Positions 44,258 through 53,840 are shown, numbered from the stretch's first letter. The stretch is DNA of 64,000 bases from Micromonospora sp. M71_S20 (GCF_003664255.1 NZ_RCCV01000003.1:558001-622000); one strand, 5' to 3'. Notes: generated by a model not told the origin, from the sequence alone. Program-made: numbers and translations.

Positions 44258-45363
44258 CGACCGTCTTGGAAAAGGTGCGCTCCGGCCGCGAGGCGGCCGG
44301 CGAACGGTGGCGCGGCGCGCCGCGCTGGGTGCGCTGGGCGCTGCTGGCCGCGGTGATCGTGTTCTTCTACGCGCTGCCGAACAAGGAGTTCTACCAGTAC
44401 CTCGGGCCGATCCCGACCCCCGGTGCGAACTTCACCCAGGTGATGTTCACCGTCTCGATCTACGTGCTGCTGGCCGTCGGTCTGAACATCGTTGTCGGCT
44501 TCGCCGGCCTGCTCGACCTCGGCTACTTCGGCTTCTTCGCCGTCGGCGCGTACACCGTGGCGGTGCTGACCTCGCCGAGCAGCGACATCAAGACGCTGTG
44601 GCCGTGGCTGCTGGCGGTGCCGGTGGCGATCGCCCTGACGATGGTCTCCGGCGTGATGCTCGGTACGCCGACCCTGCGGCTGCGGGGCGACTACCTGGCC
44701 CTGGTGACGCTCGGCTTCGCCGAGATGATCCGGATCGGTGCGGTCAGCTCGGAGTTCCTGAAGGGCCAGCGGGGCTTCAACCAGATCCCGCACCCCCCGG
44801 GCCAGTACGCCGACGGCAAGCCGTTCTTCGGTGTGCTCGACGCCCGCCCGTACTACTGGCTGGTGCTCACGGTGATCATCCTGGTGGTGATCGGGGTGCG
44901 GAACCTGACTCACAGCCGGGTCGGGCGTGCCTGGATCTCCATCCGCGAGGACGAGGACGCCGCGCAGCTGATGGGCGTGCCCACGTTCAAGTTCAAGCTG
45001 TGGGCGTTCGCCGCGGGCGCCGCGATCGCCGGCCTGGCCGGCGCGTTGTTCGCGGGCAAGCAGAACTTCGTCAACTCGCAGAACTTCGAGCTGCTGAACT
45101 CGATCATCATCCTGGCCGCGGTCATCTTCGGCGGCTCGGGCAACATCGTCGGCGCGATCGTCGGCGGTGGCCTGGTGGCGTACATGATCGAGCGGTTCCG
45201 TGGCATCGAGCTGCTGGGCGTCGAGCTGTACGAGTACCGGTTCCTGTTCTTCGGCCTGGTGCTGGTGGTCATGATGATCTTCCGGCCGGAGGGTCTGATC
45301 CCCAACCGACGACGTGCGGCGGAGTTCAAGGATCGTCGCAAGGAGGTGACCGTCGGTGAGTGA
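44254..45363 (+). CDS. livM: Branched-chain amino-acid ABC transporter permease
   Basis: The 369-residue protein is the second channel subunit. It has an extra basic N-terminus, then about ten membrane helices with LLAVGLNIVVGFAGLLDLGY, FFAVGAYTVAVL, and the loop GRAWISIREDEDAAQLMGV that contacts the ATPases. Overlaps at both ends (4 bp with livH, 8 bp with livG) show tight translational coupling. Confidence 0.93.
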   Translation: MTTVLEKVRSGREAAGERWRGAPRWVRWALLAAVIVFFYALPNKEFYQYLGPIPTPGANFTQVMFTVSIYVLLAVGLNIVVGFAGLLDLGYFGFFAVGAYTVAVLTSPSSDIKTLWPWLLAVPVAIALTMVSGVMLGTPTLRLRGDYLALVTLGFAEMIRIGAVSSEFLKGQRGFNQIPHPPGQYADGKPFFGVLDARPYYWLVLTVIILVVIGVRNLTHSRVGRAWISIREDEDAAQLMGVPTFKFKLWAFAAGAAIAGLAGALFAGKQNFVNSQNFELLNSIIILAAVIFGGSGNIVGAIVGGGLVAYMIERFRGIELLGVELYEYRFLFFGLVLVVMMIFRPEGLIPNRRRAAEFKDRRKEVTVGE

Positions 45364-46201
45364 CACCGAGCAGACGCCGGCCGTTCCGGCGCAGGCCGGC
45401 GCGCCGGCCGTGGAGGCGGTGCCCACCCGGGAGCCGCTGCTGGAGGTCGACAAGGTCACGCTGCGCTTCGGCGGCGTGGTCGCCCTGAACGAGGTGGACT
45501 TCACCCTCTACAAGGGCGAGATCCTCGGTCTGATCGGCCCGAACGGCGCCGGCAAGACCACCTGCTTCAACGCCATGACCGGCATCTACCAGCCCACCGA
45601 GGGGCAGATCCGGTTCCGCGGCCAGAAGGTCAGCGGCAAGAAGCGGCACCAGATCACCAAGATGGGCATGGCGCGGACGTTCCAGAACATCCGCCTCTTC
45701 CCGGAGATGACGGCGCTGGAGAACGTCCTGGTGGGCGCCGACGCGCACAACAAGACGAGCGTCATCTCCGCGCTGTTCCGCCTGCCGCGGTACTGGAAGG
45801 AGGAGCGCGAGAGCCGGGAGAAGGCCGAGCGCCTGCTGGAGTTCGTCGGCATCCGCAGGCGGATGCACGAGTTCGCCCGCAACCTCTCCTACGGCGAGCA
45901 GCGGCGGCTGGAGATCGCCCGCGCGCTGGCCACCGACCCGGTGCTGCTCTGTCTGGACGAGCCGGCCGCCGGCTTCAACCCGGCGGAGAAGGAGGAACTG
46001 CTCCAGCTCATCCGGCAGATCCGGGACACCGGCGTGACCGTGCTGCTCATCGAGCACGACATGCGCCTGGTCATGGGGGTCACCGACCGGATCGTGGTGC
46101 TGGAGTTCGGAAAGAAGATCGCCGAGGGGCTGCCCGCCGAGGTGCGGGAGAACCCGAAGGTGATCGCGGCGTACCTGGGGGTGCCGGACGATGCTGCTTG
46201 A
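45356..46201 (+). CDS. livG: Branched-chain amino-acid ABC transporter ATP-binding protein
   Basis: The 281-residue ATPase has Walker A GPNGAGKTTCFNAMTG, Q-loop and the family-specific ARTFQNIRLFPEMTALENVL, signature LSYGEQRRLEIARAL, and Walker B LLCLDEPAAGFNP, with the H-loop in IEHDMRLV. A Pro/Ala-rich N-terminal extension of about 25 residues precedes the domain. The GTG start has AAGGAGG upstream within livM. Confidence 0.94.
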   Translation: MSDTEQTPAVPAQAGAPAVEAVPTREPLLEVDKVTLRFGGVVALNEVDFTLYKGEILGLIGPNGAGKTTCFNAMTGIYQPTEGQIRFRGQKVSGKKRHQITKMGMARTFQNIRLFPEMTALENVLVGADAHNKTSVISALFRLPRYWKEERESREKAERLLEFVGIRRRMHEFARNLSYGEQRRLEIARALATDPVLLCLDEPAAGFNPAEKEELLQLIRQIRDTGVTVLLIEHDMRLVMGVTDRIVVLEFGKKIAEGLPAEVRENPKVIAAYLGVPDDAA

Positions 46202-46901
46202 GATCGACGATGTGAGCCTGCTCTACGGGCGGATCCAGGCGCTGCACGGCATCAGCCTGACGGTGGACGAGGGTGAGATCGTCGCCCTGATCGGCGCCAA
46301 CGGCGCCGGCAAGTCGACCACGATGCGGGCGATCTCCGGGATCCGGCCGGTCGCCAGCGGCAGCATCCGGTTCGCCGGTGAGGACATCACCAAGCTCCGG
46401 GCGGACCTGCGGGTCCGGCGGGGGCTGTGCCAGGCCCCCGAGGGCCGCGGGATCTTCCCGGGCATGACGGTGCTGGAGAACCTGGACATGGGCGCGTACA
46501 CCCGGCGCGACCGCGCCGGCATCGCCCAGGACCTCGACCGGGTGCTGGGGCTCTTCCCGCGCCTGGCCGAGCGGCGCAGGCAGCACGGCGGCACCCTCTC
46601 CGGCGGCGAGCAGCAGATGCTGGCCGTCGGGCGGGCGCTGATGAGCCGGCCGAAGCTGCTGCTGCTCGACGAGCCCTCGATGGGGCTGGCACCGATGCTG
46701 ATCCAGCAGATCTTCGACATCATCGTCGAGATCAACCAGCAGGGCACCACCGTCCTGCTGGTCGAGCAGAACGCCCAGCAGGCGCTGGCCCGGGCCCACC
46801 GGGCGTACGTGCTGGAGACCGGCCGGATCGTCAAGAGCGGCACCGGCGCCGAGCTGCTGCACGACCCGGCGGTCAAAGAGGCCTACCTCGGCGTGGCCTG
46901 A
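46191..46901 (+). CDS. livF: Branched-chain amino-acid ABC transporter ATP-binding protein
   Basis: The 236-residue second ATPase has Walker A GANGAGKSTTMRAISG, the LivF hallmark APEGRGIFPGMTVLENLDMG, signature LSGGEQQMLAVGRAL, and Walker B LLLLDEPSMGLAP. Its ATG lies 11 bp inside livG. It completes the importer; the next ABC operon begins only 33 bp later, so read-through is possible. Confidence 0.94.
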   Translation: MLLEIDDVSLLYGRIQALHGISLTVDEGEIVALIGANGAGKSTTMRAISGIRPVASGSIRFAGEDITKLRADLRVRRGLCQAPEGRGIFPGMTVLENLDMGAYTRRDRAGIAQDLDRVLGLFPRLAERRRQHGGTLSGGEQQMLAVGRALMSRPKLLLLDEPSMGLAPMLIQQIFDIIVEINQQGTTVLLVEQNAQQALARAHRAYVLETGRIVKSGTGAELLHDPAVKEAYLGVA

Positions 46902-46934
46902 CCGGCCGTCACCCCTCATCGCAAGGAGTACCCC

Positions 46935-47840
46935 ATGTTCCTCATCAGTGGTGGCCGCCGGGCCGCCCTCGGCGTCACCGGCGCCGCCGTCCTCCTGCTC
47001 TCCCTCACCGCGTGCGGGGAGGAGGAGGCGACGGAGCAGCCCGGCGGCGGCCCGAGTGTGACCGCCTCCTCGGACTCCGCGTTGGCCGCCAAGGTGCCTG
47101 ACGCGATCAAGTCCGACGGCAAGATTGTCGTCGGCACCGACTCGACGTACGCCCCGGCGGAGTTCCTCGACTCCGACGGCAAGACCGTTATCGGCTTCGA
47201 CGTCGAATTGTTCACTGCCGTGGCAGCCAAGCTCGGCCTCAAGGCGGAGTTCGTCTCGGCGCCGTTCGGCGACATCATCAATGGCGTCAACTCAGGTAAG
47301 TACGAGGTCGGCGTCTCGTCGTTCACCATTAACGACGACCGCAAGGGCCAGGCCAACATGGTCAGCTACTTCCAGGTCGGCACCCAGTGGGTGACCAAGA
47401 AGGGCAACCCGGCCGGGGTCAGTCTGGACAACGCCTGCGGCAAGAAGATCGCGGTGCAGAAGGACACGGTCCAGGTCGAGGACATTCAGAAGCGCTCCAA
47501 GACGTGCACCGATGCCGGCAAGCCCGCGATCACCATCGACCAGTTCCCCGGCCAGGACGCGGCCACCGCCGCAGTCGTCTCCGGCAAGGACGACGCGATG
47601 CTCGCCGACTATCCGGTCGGGGTTTACGCGGTGACGCAGTCCAACGGTGCCCTGGATCTGTTGGACAAGCAGTACGAGGCAGCCCCGTACGGCTACGTCG
47701 TGGCCAAGGACCAAGCGCAGCTGGCCGAGGCCGTGCGCGACGCCACCAAGGCGCTGGTCGCCGACGGCTCGTACCAGCAGGTGCTCGACAAGTGGAAGGT
47801 GGGGGACGGGGCGATCACGGATCCCGCGATCAACCCGTGA
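46935..47840 (+). CDS. Polar amino-acid ABC transporter substrate-binding lipoprotein
   Basis: The 301-residue lipoprotein has a signal with lipobox LTAC (Cys27) and the type II binding fold: IVVGTDSTYAPAEFLDSDGK, VIGFDVELFTAVAAKLGLKA, ISGVNSGKYEVG-like NGVNSGKYEVGVSSFT, and YGYVVAKDQAQLAEAVRDAT. This is the GlnH/ArtJ/HisJ family. It starts an operon with the permease and ATPase downstream, after AAGGAG. Codon choice is a little less GC-biased than in liv (for example GTT, TTG, TAT), hinting at a separate origin. The ligand is unknown. Confidence 0.9.
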   Translation: MFLISGGRRAALGVTGAAVLLLSLTACGEEEATEQPGGGPSVTASSDSALAAKVPDAIKSDGKIVVGTDSTYAPAEFLDSDGKTVIGFDVELFTAVAAKLGLKAEFVSAPFGDIINGVNSGKYEVGVSSFTINDDRKGQANMVSYFQVGTQWVTKKGNPAGVSLDNACGKKIAVQKDTVQVEDIQKRSKTCTDAGKPAITIDQFPGQDAATAAVVSGKDDAMLADYPVGVYAVTQSNGALDLLDKQYEAAPYGYVVAKDQAQLAEAVRDATKALVADGSYQQVLDKWKVGDGAITDPAINP

Positions 47841-47844
47841 CGAC

Positions 47845-48822
47845 ATGACCACCGAGGAAGCGACAACCGCACGGGCACGGCCGGAACCGATCAAGGCCGT
47901 GCCCGTGCGGCACCCGGGACGATGGGTCGCGGTGGCGGTGCTCGCCGTGCTGACCGCGATGTTCGTCCACCTGCTGGTGACCAACGAGGCCTTCAATTGG
48001 TCCTTCATGGTCGACAAGATGTTCCGGCCGCCGATCATCGAGGGCCTGCTGCGCGGCACGGTGCTGATGACAGTCAGCGCGATGCTGATCGGCGTCACGC
48101 TCGGCGTGGTGGTCGCGGTGATGCGGCTATCCGACAATCCGGTCCTGCGCGGCGTGGCCTGGCTCTACACCTGGTTCTTCCGGGCCGTGCCCCGGCTGGT
48201 GCTGCTGGCAGTCTTCGGCAACATCGGAATCCTGTGGAGCCGGGTCGAGTTCGGCGTGCCGTTCGACACCCAACTCGGCCAGCTGTTCGGCATCGATAAT
48301 TTGCAACTGCGGCTATTCGGATTCTCGTCGCGCGACATCCTCACGGGCTTCATGGCCGGCTTGCTCGGTCTGGCGCTCTCCGAGGCTGCGTACATGGCGG
48401 AAATTGTCCGGGCCGGCATCCAGTCGGTCGATCCGGGCCAGACCGAGGCGGCCCAGGCGCTCGGGCTGAGCCGCGCCCAACTGCTGCGCCGGGTGGTGTT
48501 GCCGCAGGCAATGCGGGTGATCATCCCGCCGACTGGCAACGAGACTATCGCCATGCTCAAGGACACATCGCTGCTGCTCTACGTGCCGGTGAGCGTGGAG
48601 CTGTTCTTTCAGCTCGACGCCGTCGGCAAACGGACCTTCCAGATCTTCCCGATGTACGTCGCAGCCTGCCTGTGGTACCTGTTCCTGACCAGCATCCTGC
48701 TGGTCGGCCAGTACTTCCTGGAGCGCCACTTTGGCAAGGGTTATGGGACGAACGGACGGGCCCGGATGAGGCTGCGTGGGATGACGGCCGAGGCCGGCGG
48801 CGGTACTGGAGTAGTGAAGTGA
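47845..48822 (+). CDS. Polar amino-acid ABC transporter permease
   Basis: The 325-residue membrane protein is a HisM/GlnP-type permease. After a polar N-terminus of 30 residues there are about six helices, with [35 protein letters not shown] and the EAA loop [20 protein letters not shown] then [14 protein letters not shown]. The ATG is 4 bp after the binding-protein stop. Its end overlaps the ATPase start (GTGA). AT-rich codons (GATAATTTG, GGATTC) recur. Confidence 0.92.
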   Translation: MTTEEATTARARPEPIKAVPVRHPGRWVAVAVLAVLTAMFVHLLVTNEAFNWSFMVDKMFRPPIIEGLLRGTVLMTVSAMLIGVTLGVVVAVMRLSDNPVLRGVAWLYTWFFRAVPRLVLLAVFGNIGILWSRVEFGVPFDTQLGQLFGIDNLQLRLFGFSSRDILTGFMAGLLGLALSEAAYMAEIVRAGIQSVDPGQTEAAQALGLSRAQLLRRVVLPQAMRVIIPPTGNETIAMLKDTSLLLYVPVSVELFFQLDAVGKRTFQIFPMYVAACLWYLFLTSILLVGQYFLERHFGKGYGTNGRARMRLRGMTAEAGGGTGVVK

Positions 48823-49628
48823 CCGAGCTTATCGTGCCGGCGAAGGCCACCACGTCGGGAGCCGAGGCGGGTCTAATGGTGCGTGCTGAGCAGGTACACA
48901 AGTCGTTCGGCCCGCTGGAGGTCCTCAAGGGCATCGATCTGGAGGTCCGGGCTGGTGAGGTGTGCTGCCTGCTCGGGCCATCCGGCTCCGGCAAGTCGAC
49001 GTTCCTGCGCTGCATCAACCACCTGGAGAAGATCAACGCCGGCCGGATCTGGGTGGACGGCGATCTGATCGGCTACCGGGAGCGTGGCGGGAAACTGCAC
49101 GAAATGCGGGACAAGGAGGTAGCCGCGCAACGCAGGGCCATTGGCATGGTGTTCCAGCGGTTCAACCTCTTCCCGCACATGACCGTGTTGCAGAACGTCA
49201 TCGAGGCGCCGCTGCTGCTGCGGCAGGCGAAGAAGGCCCAAGCCCGGGAGCGGGCCGCGCACCTGCTGGAGCGGGTGGGGCTGGGCGACAAGCTCGGGGC
49301 GTACCCTGGGCAGCTCTCCGGCGGCCAACAGCAGCGGGTGGCGATTGCCCGGGCGCTGGCGATGCAGCCGAAGTTGATGCTCTTTGACGAGCCCACCAGC
49401 GCGCTCGACCCGGAGTTGGTCGGCGAGGTGCTCGATGTGATGAAGGACCTGGCTCGCGATGGCATGACGATGATCGTGGTCACCCACGAGATCGGCTTCG
49501 CCCGCGAGGTCGGCGACTCGCTGGTCTTCATGGACGACGGAGTGGTGATTGAGTCGGGCCGTCCGCGCGAGGTGATTGCAAGCCCTCGGCACGACCGGAC
49601 AAAAGCGTTCCTAGCCAAGGTGCTGTAG
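48819..49628 (+). CDS. Polar amino-acid ABC transporter ATP-binding protein
   Basis: The 269-residue ATPase has Walker [36 protein letters not shown], signature [15 protein letters not shown], Walker [20 protein letters not shown] and the H-loop [14 protein letters not shown]. This is the GlnQ/HisP group. The GTG start overlaps the permease stop by four bases; a longer frame upstream lies within the permease gene and is not used. It ends the operon, before a strong hairpin. Confidence 0.93.
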   Translation: MTELIVPAKATTSGAEAGLMVRAEQVHKSFGPLEVLKGIDLEVRAGEVCCLLGPSGSGKSTFLRCINHLEKINAGRIWVDGDLIGYRERGGKLHEMRDKEVAAQRRAIGMVFQRFNLFPHMTVLQNVIEAPLLLRQAKKAQARERAAHLLERVGLGDKLGAYPGQLSGGQQQRVAIARALAMQPKLMLFDEPTSALDPELVGEVLDVMKDLARDGMTMIVVTHEIGFAREVGDSLVFMDDGVVIESGRPREVIASPRHDRTKAFLAKVL

Positions 49629-49814
49629 GTCTCAGTCTGAGTGCTCGAATTGAACAACGAGTTGATGAAGTGCATTCGCCTTTAACTGGACCCAGTCGGC
49701 GTGCGGCCCACTGAATGCGAAACGATGATTTGCGCCCAACCCCAGTCCCGCGAGGTGCTCGGAGCCGGCAATGAAGATCTTCACATGAACCCGGGGCGTT
49801 CCAACTGGTCCAGG

Positions 49815-49855
49815 GGCGGGCAGGTGCTCTTCCGGGCAGAGGGCACCTGCCCGCC
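49815..49855. terminator. 13-bp perfect hairpin between ABC operon and secreted mini-protein
   Basis: GGCGGGCAGGTGC and GCACCTGCCCGCC pair perfectly around a 15-nt loop. It lies 5 bp from the stop of the minus-strand gene and can end both transcripts. The remainder of 49629-49814 is low in GC with no supported gene. Confidence 0.7.
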
Positions 49856-49860
49856 TGGGG

Positions 49861-50157
49861 TCAGCAATAGCCGATGATCCAGTTGTTGTCAGCGTAGATT
49901 GATATCCATCCGGCGTAGCCATTGGCCGGGGCGGTTCGGCAGGGTAGCCATTGTCCGTGCGTTCGAATCTTCATCGTAACGGCACGGGAACATTGGTTGC
50001 GTGCGATGTATTGATAGAGGCCGTCTGAGCTTACGTCATACGAATGACGGATCCCGCAGGTGCCGGGGTCCGCTGCTGCTGGAGCCGCTCCTGCGATGGA
50101 TGCGGCAATCGATGCAGCTATCGCCGCTGCGGCGAAGGATGTCTTCGGGTGTCGCAA
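49861..50157 (-). CDS. Secreted four-cysteine mini-protein (copy 1)
   Basis: Not recognised. The 98-residue precursor has an Ala-rich signal peptide (SFAAAAIAASIAAS to APAAA, about 29 residues). The mature part of about 69 residues has four cysteines at 34, 56, 73 and 98, the last being the C-terminal residue, and motifs ADPGTC, LYQYIARNQC, PCRTAPAN and NWIIGYC. The start is TTG 50157, 7 nt after GGAAGGA. It is the second gene after its paralogue, 34 bp away. GC content is clearly below that of the surroundings. Possible roles are an effector, inhibitor or small toxin; none is shown. Confidence 0.65.
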   Translation of the reverse strand: MRHPKTSFAAAAIAASIAASIAGAAPAAADPGTCGIRHSYDVSSDGLYQYIARNQCSRAVTMKIRTHGQWLPCRTAPANGYAGWISIYADNNWIIGYC

Positions 50158-50191
50158 TTCTGAGTCCTTCCGGGGATTCGTCAATGAGGGG

Positions 50192-50506
50192 CTAGCAGTT
50201 CTCGGCCCAGAAGTAGCTAAAGTAGAGTGCATGGCTCCACCATTCGGAGCTGTTGGCCGGAATCGTCTTGCAGGTTCCCTTCGTCGTCGCTCCGGTGGTG
50301 TCGTAGCGCCAAACGATTCGGACTCGGATTGAACTCTGACACTTGTTGCGAATTTGATAAAGTGTCACTGGATTTGCGTCTGCTATTGCTCCAGACACCC
50401 AACAATGGCCTGGGTCGGCGGATGCGCTCGTAGGGGTGGCAACCAAGCTTGTAATGGCGAGGGCGGCAGCAGCCGCTGCGGCATGTGTCTTCTTCATGGA
50501 AGCCAT
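50192..50506 (-). CDS. Secreted four-cysteine mini-protein (copy 2)
   Basis: Not recognised, but plainly a paralogue of the neighbouring gene. The 104-residue precursor has a signal peptide MKKTHAAAAAAALAITSLVA ending near residue 30. Mature motifs are ADPGHC, LYQIRNKC, TCKTIPAN and FWAENC, with cysteines at 35, 56, 79 and 104; the last two are 25 apart exactly as in copy 1 and the last is again terminal. ATG 50506 follows GGAAGG. A second ATG three codons on is possible. Both genes sit in an AT-richer pocket beside polA. Confidence 0.65.
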   Translation of the reverse strand: MASMKKTHAAAAAAALAITSLVATPTSASADPGHCWVSGAIADANPVTLYQIRNKCQSSIRVRIVWRYDTTGATTKGTCKTIPANSSEWWSHALYFSYFWAENC

Positions 50507-50704
50507 CTTTCCTTCCGGATCATGGGGAGGCAAGCCTTGACATGTATGAATCCGGTCTGTATCTTGAGTAAGAAATTGAGCGTGGAATTATGCTATTTGC
50601 GGAATCTCTTCTTCATGAGATTGCGATAAGAGTTTCGTAGGATGAGTGGGGTGCTCCCAGGCTGCGGGTGGGCGGTGCGGGCCGGGTATGTCGGAGCGGG
50701 CGGC

Positions 50705-50710
50705 TAGAGT
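50705..50710 (+). promoter_or_regulatory. -10 box of polA (leaderless)
   Basis: TAGAGT ends 7 nt before the GTG at 50718; no ribosome site is visible. Confidence 0.45.
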
Positions 50711-50717
50711 CGCTGCC

Positions 50718-53417
50718 GTGACAGCTACGACATCGCGACTGCTTCTCGTCGACGGACATTCCATGGCATACCGGGCGTTCTTCGCCCTGCCGGTGGAGAA
50801 CTTCTCCACCACGACGGGGCAGCCGACCAACGCGGTCTACGGCTTCACGTCCATGCTGATCAACGTGCTGCGCGACGAGCAGCCGACGCACATCGTGGTC
50901 GCCTTCGACGTCTCCCGCCGCTCCTTCCGCACGGAGAAGTATGCGGAGTACAAGGCCGGCCGCAGCGAGACCCCGACCGACTTCAAGGGCCAGGTCAGCC
51001 TGGTCAAGGAGGTCCTCGCGGCGCTGCGCATCCCGGTGGTGGAGAAGGAGGGCTTCGAGGCCGACGACATCATCGCCACCCTCGCCTGCCAGGCCCGCGA
51101 CCAGGGCATGTCGGTGCTGATCAGCAGCGGCGACCGGGACGCGTTCCAGCTCGTCGGCGACCAGATCACGGTGCTCTACCCGCGCAAGGGCGTCTCCGAC
51201 CTGGCCCGGATGGACCCGGCGGCGATCGAGGCGAAGTACGGCGTCCCCCCGGAGCGCTACCGCGACCTGGCCGCCCTGGTGGGCGAGACCAGCGACAACC
51301 TGCCCGGCGTGCCCGGTGTCGGCCCGAAGACCGCCGCGAAGTGGATCACCACGTACGGCGGGGTCGACGGGGTCGTCGCGCGGGCCGACGAGATCAAGGG
51401 CAAGGCCGGCGACAGCCTGCGCGAGCGGCTCGCCGACGTGATCCGCAACTACGAGATCAACTGTCTCGTCTCCGACCTGAAACTGCCGCTGCGTCCCGAG
51501 GACGCGCGGTGGGAGGGGTGGGACCGCGAGGCCGTCCACCAGGTCTTCGACACCCTCGAGTTCCGCATCCTGCGCGACCGGCTCTACCAGTACCTGGAGG
51601 CGGTCGAGCCGGAGGCCGAGTCCGGGTTCGACCTGACCGGCGAGGTGCTCACCGAGCCCGGGGCGCTCGCCGGGTGGCTGGAGACGCACGCGCCGGCCGA
51701 CACCCCGGTGGGCGTGGCGGCGAAGCTGGACACGGGCCCCAACCGCCGGCACACCGCCTCGGTGACCGGGCTGGCGCTGGCCACCGCCGGCGGCGCGGCG
51801 GCCTGGTGCGATCCCGCCACCCTGGAGCCGACCGACGAGGCGGCCCTGGCGGCCTGGCTGGCCGATGCCGGGCGGCCCAAGGTGTTGCACGACAGCAAGC
51901 CGGCGGTGCTGGCGTTCGCCGCGCACGGCTGGAGCCTGGAGGGCATCCTCCGCGACACCCAGATCGCCGCCTACCTGGCCCGCCCCGACCAGCGCTCCTA
52001 CGACCTGACCGACCTGGCCCTGCGCTACCTGCACCGCGAGCTGCGGGTCGACGCCCCGGAGACCGGCCAGCTCACCCTGGAAGGGCTCGGCAACGACGGC
52101 GAGGCGGAGCAGAACCTGATGCTCCAGGCCCGCGCCACCCTCGACCTGGCCGACGCGATCGACGCCGAGCTCTCCCGCGACGGCGAGCAGTCGGCGCGGT
52201 TGATGGCCGGGGTGGAGCTGCCGCTGATGCGGGTGCTCGCCGGCATGGAGCGCACCGGCATCGCCGCCGACACGCACTACCTCTCCGAACTGGAGGCACA
52301 CTTCGCCGCCGAGGTGAAGGCCGCCGCCCAGGGGGCGTACGAGGCGGTTGGCCGGGAGTTCAACCTCGGCTCGCCGAAGCAGCTGCAGGAGATCCTCTTC
52401 GGCGAGCTGGGCCTGCCCAAGACCAAGAAGATCAAGACCGGCTACACCACCGACGCCGACGCCCTCCAGTGGCTCCACGCGCAGAACCCGCACCCGGTGC
52501 TGGCCCACCTGCTGCGCCACCGGGACGTGGCGAAGCTCAAGACGACCGTCGACGGGCTGCTCAAGTCGGTCTCCGACGACGGCCGCATCCACACCACGTT
52601 CAACCAGACGGTGGCGGCCACGGGCCGGCTCTCCTCGACCGAGCCCAACCTGCAGAACATCCCGATCCGCACCGAGGAGGGCCGCCGGATCCGGCGCGCC
52701 TTCGTGGTGGGGGAGGGCTATGAGTGCCTGCTCACCGCCGACTACAGCCAGATCGAGATGCGGATCATGGCGCACCTGTCGTCGGACGAGGCGCTGATCG
52801 ACGCGTTCAACTCCGGCGCCGACTTCCACGCCGCCACCGCCTCGTCGGTCTTCGGGGTGCCGGTCGACGAGGTCACCGCCGACCAGCGGCGCAAGATCAA
52901 GGCGATGAACTACGGCCTGGCGTACGGGCTGAGCGCGTTCGGCCTCTCCCAGCAGCTCGGGATCACCGCCGAGGAGGCGCGCGGGCTGATGGAGAACTAC
53001 TTCGCCGGTTTCGGCGGGGTACGCGACTACCTCCAGGAGGTCGTCGCCCGCGCCCGCCACGACGGCTACACCTCGACCATCCTGGGCCGCCGCCGCTACC
53101 TGCCCGACCTGGTCAGCGACAACCGACAGCGCCGCGAGATGGCCGAGCGGATGGCGCTCAACGCCCCCATCCAGGGCTCGGCCGCCGACATCATCAAGGT
53201 CGCCATGCTGCACGTCGACACGGCGCTGCGCGAGGCGGGCCTGCGCTCGCGGATGCTGCTCCAGGTGCACGACGAGCTGGTCTTCGAGGTCGCCCCGGGC
53301 GAACGGGAGACCCTGGAGGCGCTGGTGCGGCGGGAAATGGGCGGGGCGCACCCGCTGTCGGTGCCACTGGAGGTCTCGGTGGGCGAGGGGCGCGACTGGA
53401 ACAGCGCCGACCACTGA
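50718..53417 (+). CDS. polA: DNA polymerase I
   Basis: The 899-residue repair and Okazaki-processing polymerase has an N-terminal 5'-3' exonuclease (LLLVDGHSMAYRAFFAL, FEADDIIATLA, SGDRDAFQL, GVPGVGPKTAAKW), a middle 3'-5' exonuclease-like domain lacking the usual acidic metal ligands, and a C-terminal polymerase with motif A DYSQIEMRIMAHLS, motif B RRKIKAMNYGLAYGLS and motif C VHDELVFEV. GTG 50718 is chosen for its -10 box and because MTATT-RLLLVDGH is the common beginning in the family; ATG 50688 is an alternative. Confidence 0.96.
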   Translation: MTATTSRLLLVDGHSMAYRAFFALPVENFSTTTGQPTNAVYGFTSMLINVLRDEQPTHIVVAFDVSRRSFRTEKYAEYKAGRSETPTDFKGQVSLVKEVLAALRIPVVEKEGFEADDIIATLACQARDQGMSVLISSGDRDAFQLVGDQITVLYPRKGVSDLARMDPAAIEAKYGVPPERYRDLAALVGETSDNLPGVPGVGPKTAAKWITTYGGVDGVVARADEIKGKAGDSLRERLADVIRNYEINCLVSDLKLPLRPEDARWEGWDREAVHQVFDTLEFRILRDRLYQYLEAVEPEAESGFDLTGEVLTEPGALAGWLETHAPADTPVGVAAKLDTGPNRRHTASVTGLALATAGGAAAWCDPATLEPTDEAALAAWLADAGRPKVLHDSKPAVLAFAAHGWSLEGILRDTQIAAYLARPDQRSYDLTDLALRYLHRELRVDAPETGQLTLEGLGNDGEAEQNLMLQARATLDLADAIDAELSRDGEQSARLMAGVELPLMRVLAGMERTGIAADTHYLSELEAHFAAEVKAAAQGAYEAVGREFNLGSPKQLQEILFGELGLPKTKKIKTGYTTDADALQWLHAQNPHPVLAHLLRHRDVAKLKTTVDGLLKSVSDDGRIHTTFNQTVAATGRLSSTEPNLQNIPIRTEEGRRIRRAFVVGEGYECLLTADYSQIEMRIMAHLSSDEALIDAFNSGADFHAATASSVFGVPVDEVTADQRRKIKAMNYGLAYGLSAFGLSQQLGITAEEARGLMENYFAGFGGVRDYLQEVVARARHDGYTSTILGRRRYLPDLVSDNRQRREMAERMALNAPIQGSAADIIKVAMLHVDTALREAGLRSRMLLQVHDELVFEVAPGERETLEALVRREMGGAHPLSVPLEVSVGEGRDWNSADH

Positions 53418-53423
53418 CCGGCA

Positions 53424-53456
53424 CCGTCCCGCCCCGCTGTCAGCAGGGCGGGACGG
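53424..53456. terminator. 10-bp hairpin between polA and MerR gene
   Basis: CCGTCCCGCC and GGCGGGACGG pair perfectly with a 13-nt loop. The stem overlaps the last codons of the convergent MerR gene. Confidence 0.6.
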
Positions 53457-53805
53457 CCGTGCCCGCCGCGCGCAGGGCCGCCGCCAGCCGGTCGCGTACC
53501 GCCGTCTGCGCCGCGATGCGGGCGTCGAGCACCGCGAGCCGGTCCAGGGCGACCCGGACACCGGCGGGCGCGGGCGCGGCGGCGGCCACGTCCCCGTCCA
53601 GGCAGGGCAGGAACGTCCGCACGTCGTCCAGCGTCAGGCCGGCGGCCAGCAGGTGACGGATGTTGCGCACCCGGCCGACTGAGCGCTCGTCGTAGATCCG
53701 GTAGCCGTTGTGGGCCCGCCGGGAATCGAGCAGTCCGTGCCGCTCGTAGTGCCGCAGCGCGCGCGGGGTGGCGCCGGTGGCCTCCGCCAGCTCGCCGATC
53801 AGCAT
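53440..53805 (-). CDS. MerR family transcriptional regulator
   Basis: The 121-residue protein has the MerR DNA-binding domain MLIGELAEATGATPRALRHY, then ERHGLLDSRR-NGYRIYDE and VRNIRHLLAAGLTLDDVRTF, then a coiled-coil dimer helix. A cysteine in FLPCLDGD and the terminal PPC could sense a ligand, but metal-binding sets are not complete. ATG 53805 has GGAGG 5 nt upstream. It lies downstream of the decayed SDR gene, its probable former target. Confidence 0.85.
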   Translation of the reverse strand: MLIGELAEATGATPRALRHYERHGLLDSRRAHNGYRIYDERSVGRVRNIRHLLAAGLTLDDVRTFLPCLDGDVAAAAPAPAGVRVALDRLAVLDARIAAQTAVRDRLAAALRAAGTAVPPC

Positions 53806-53840
53806 GGTGTACCTCCGGGCACCGTTTCTACCAGGCCGCC

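Noticed and set aside
49632..49922. A 96-codon minus-strand frame after the amino-acid ABC operon
   Set aside because: It runs through the strong hairpin at 49815-49855 and overlaps the end of the mini-protein gene; no motif supports it.
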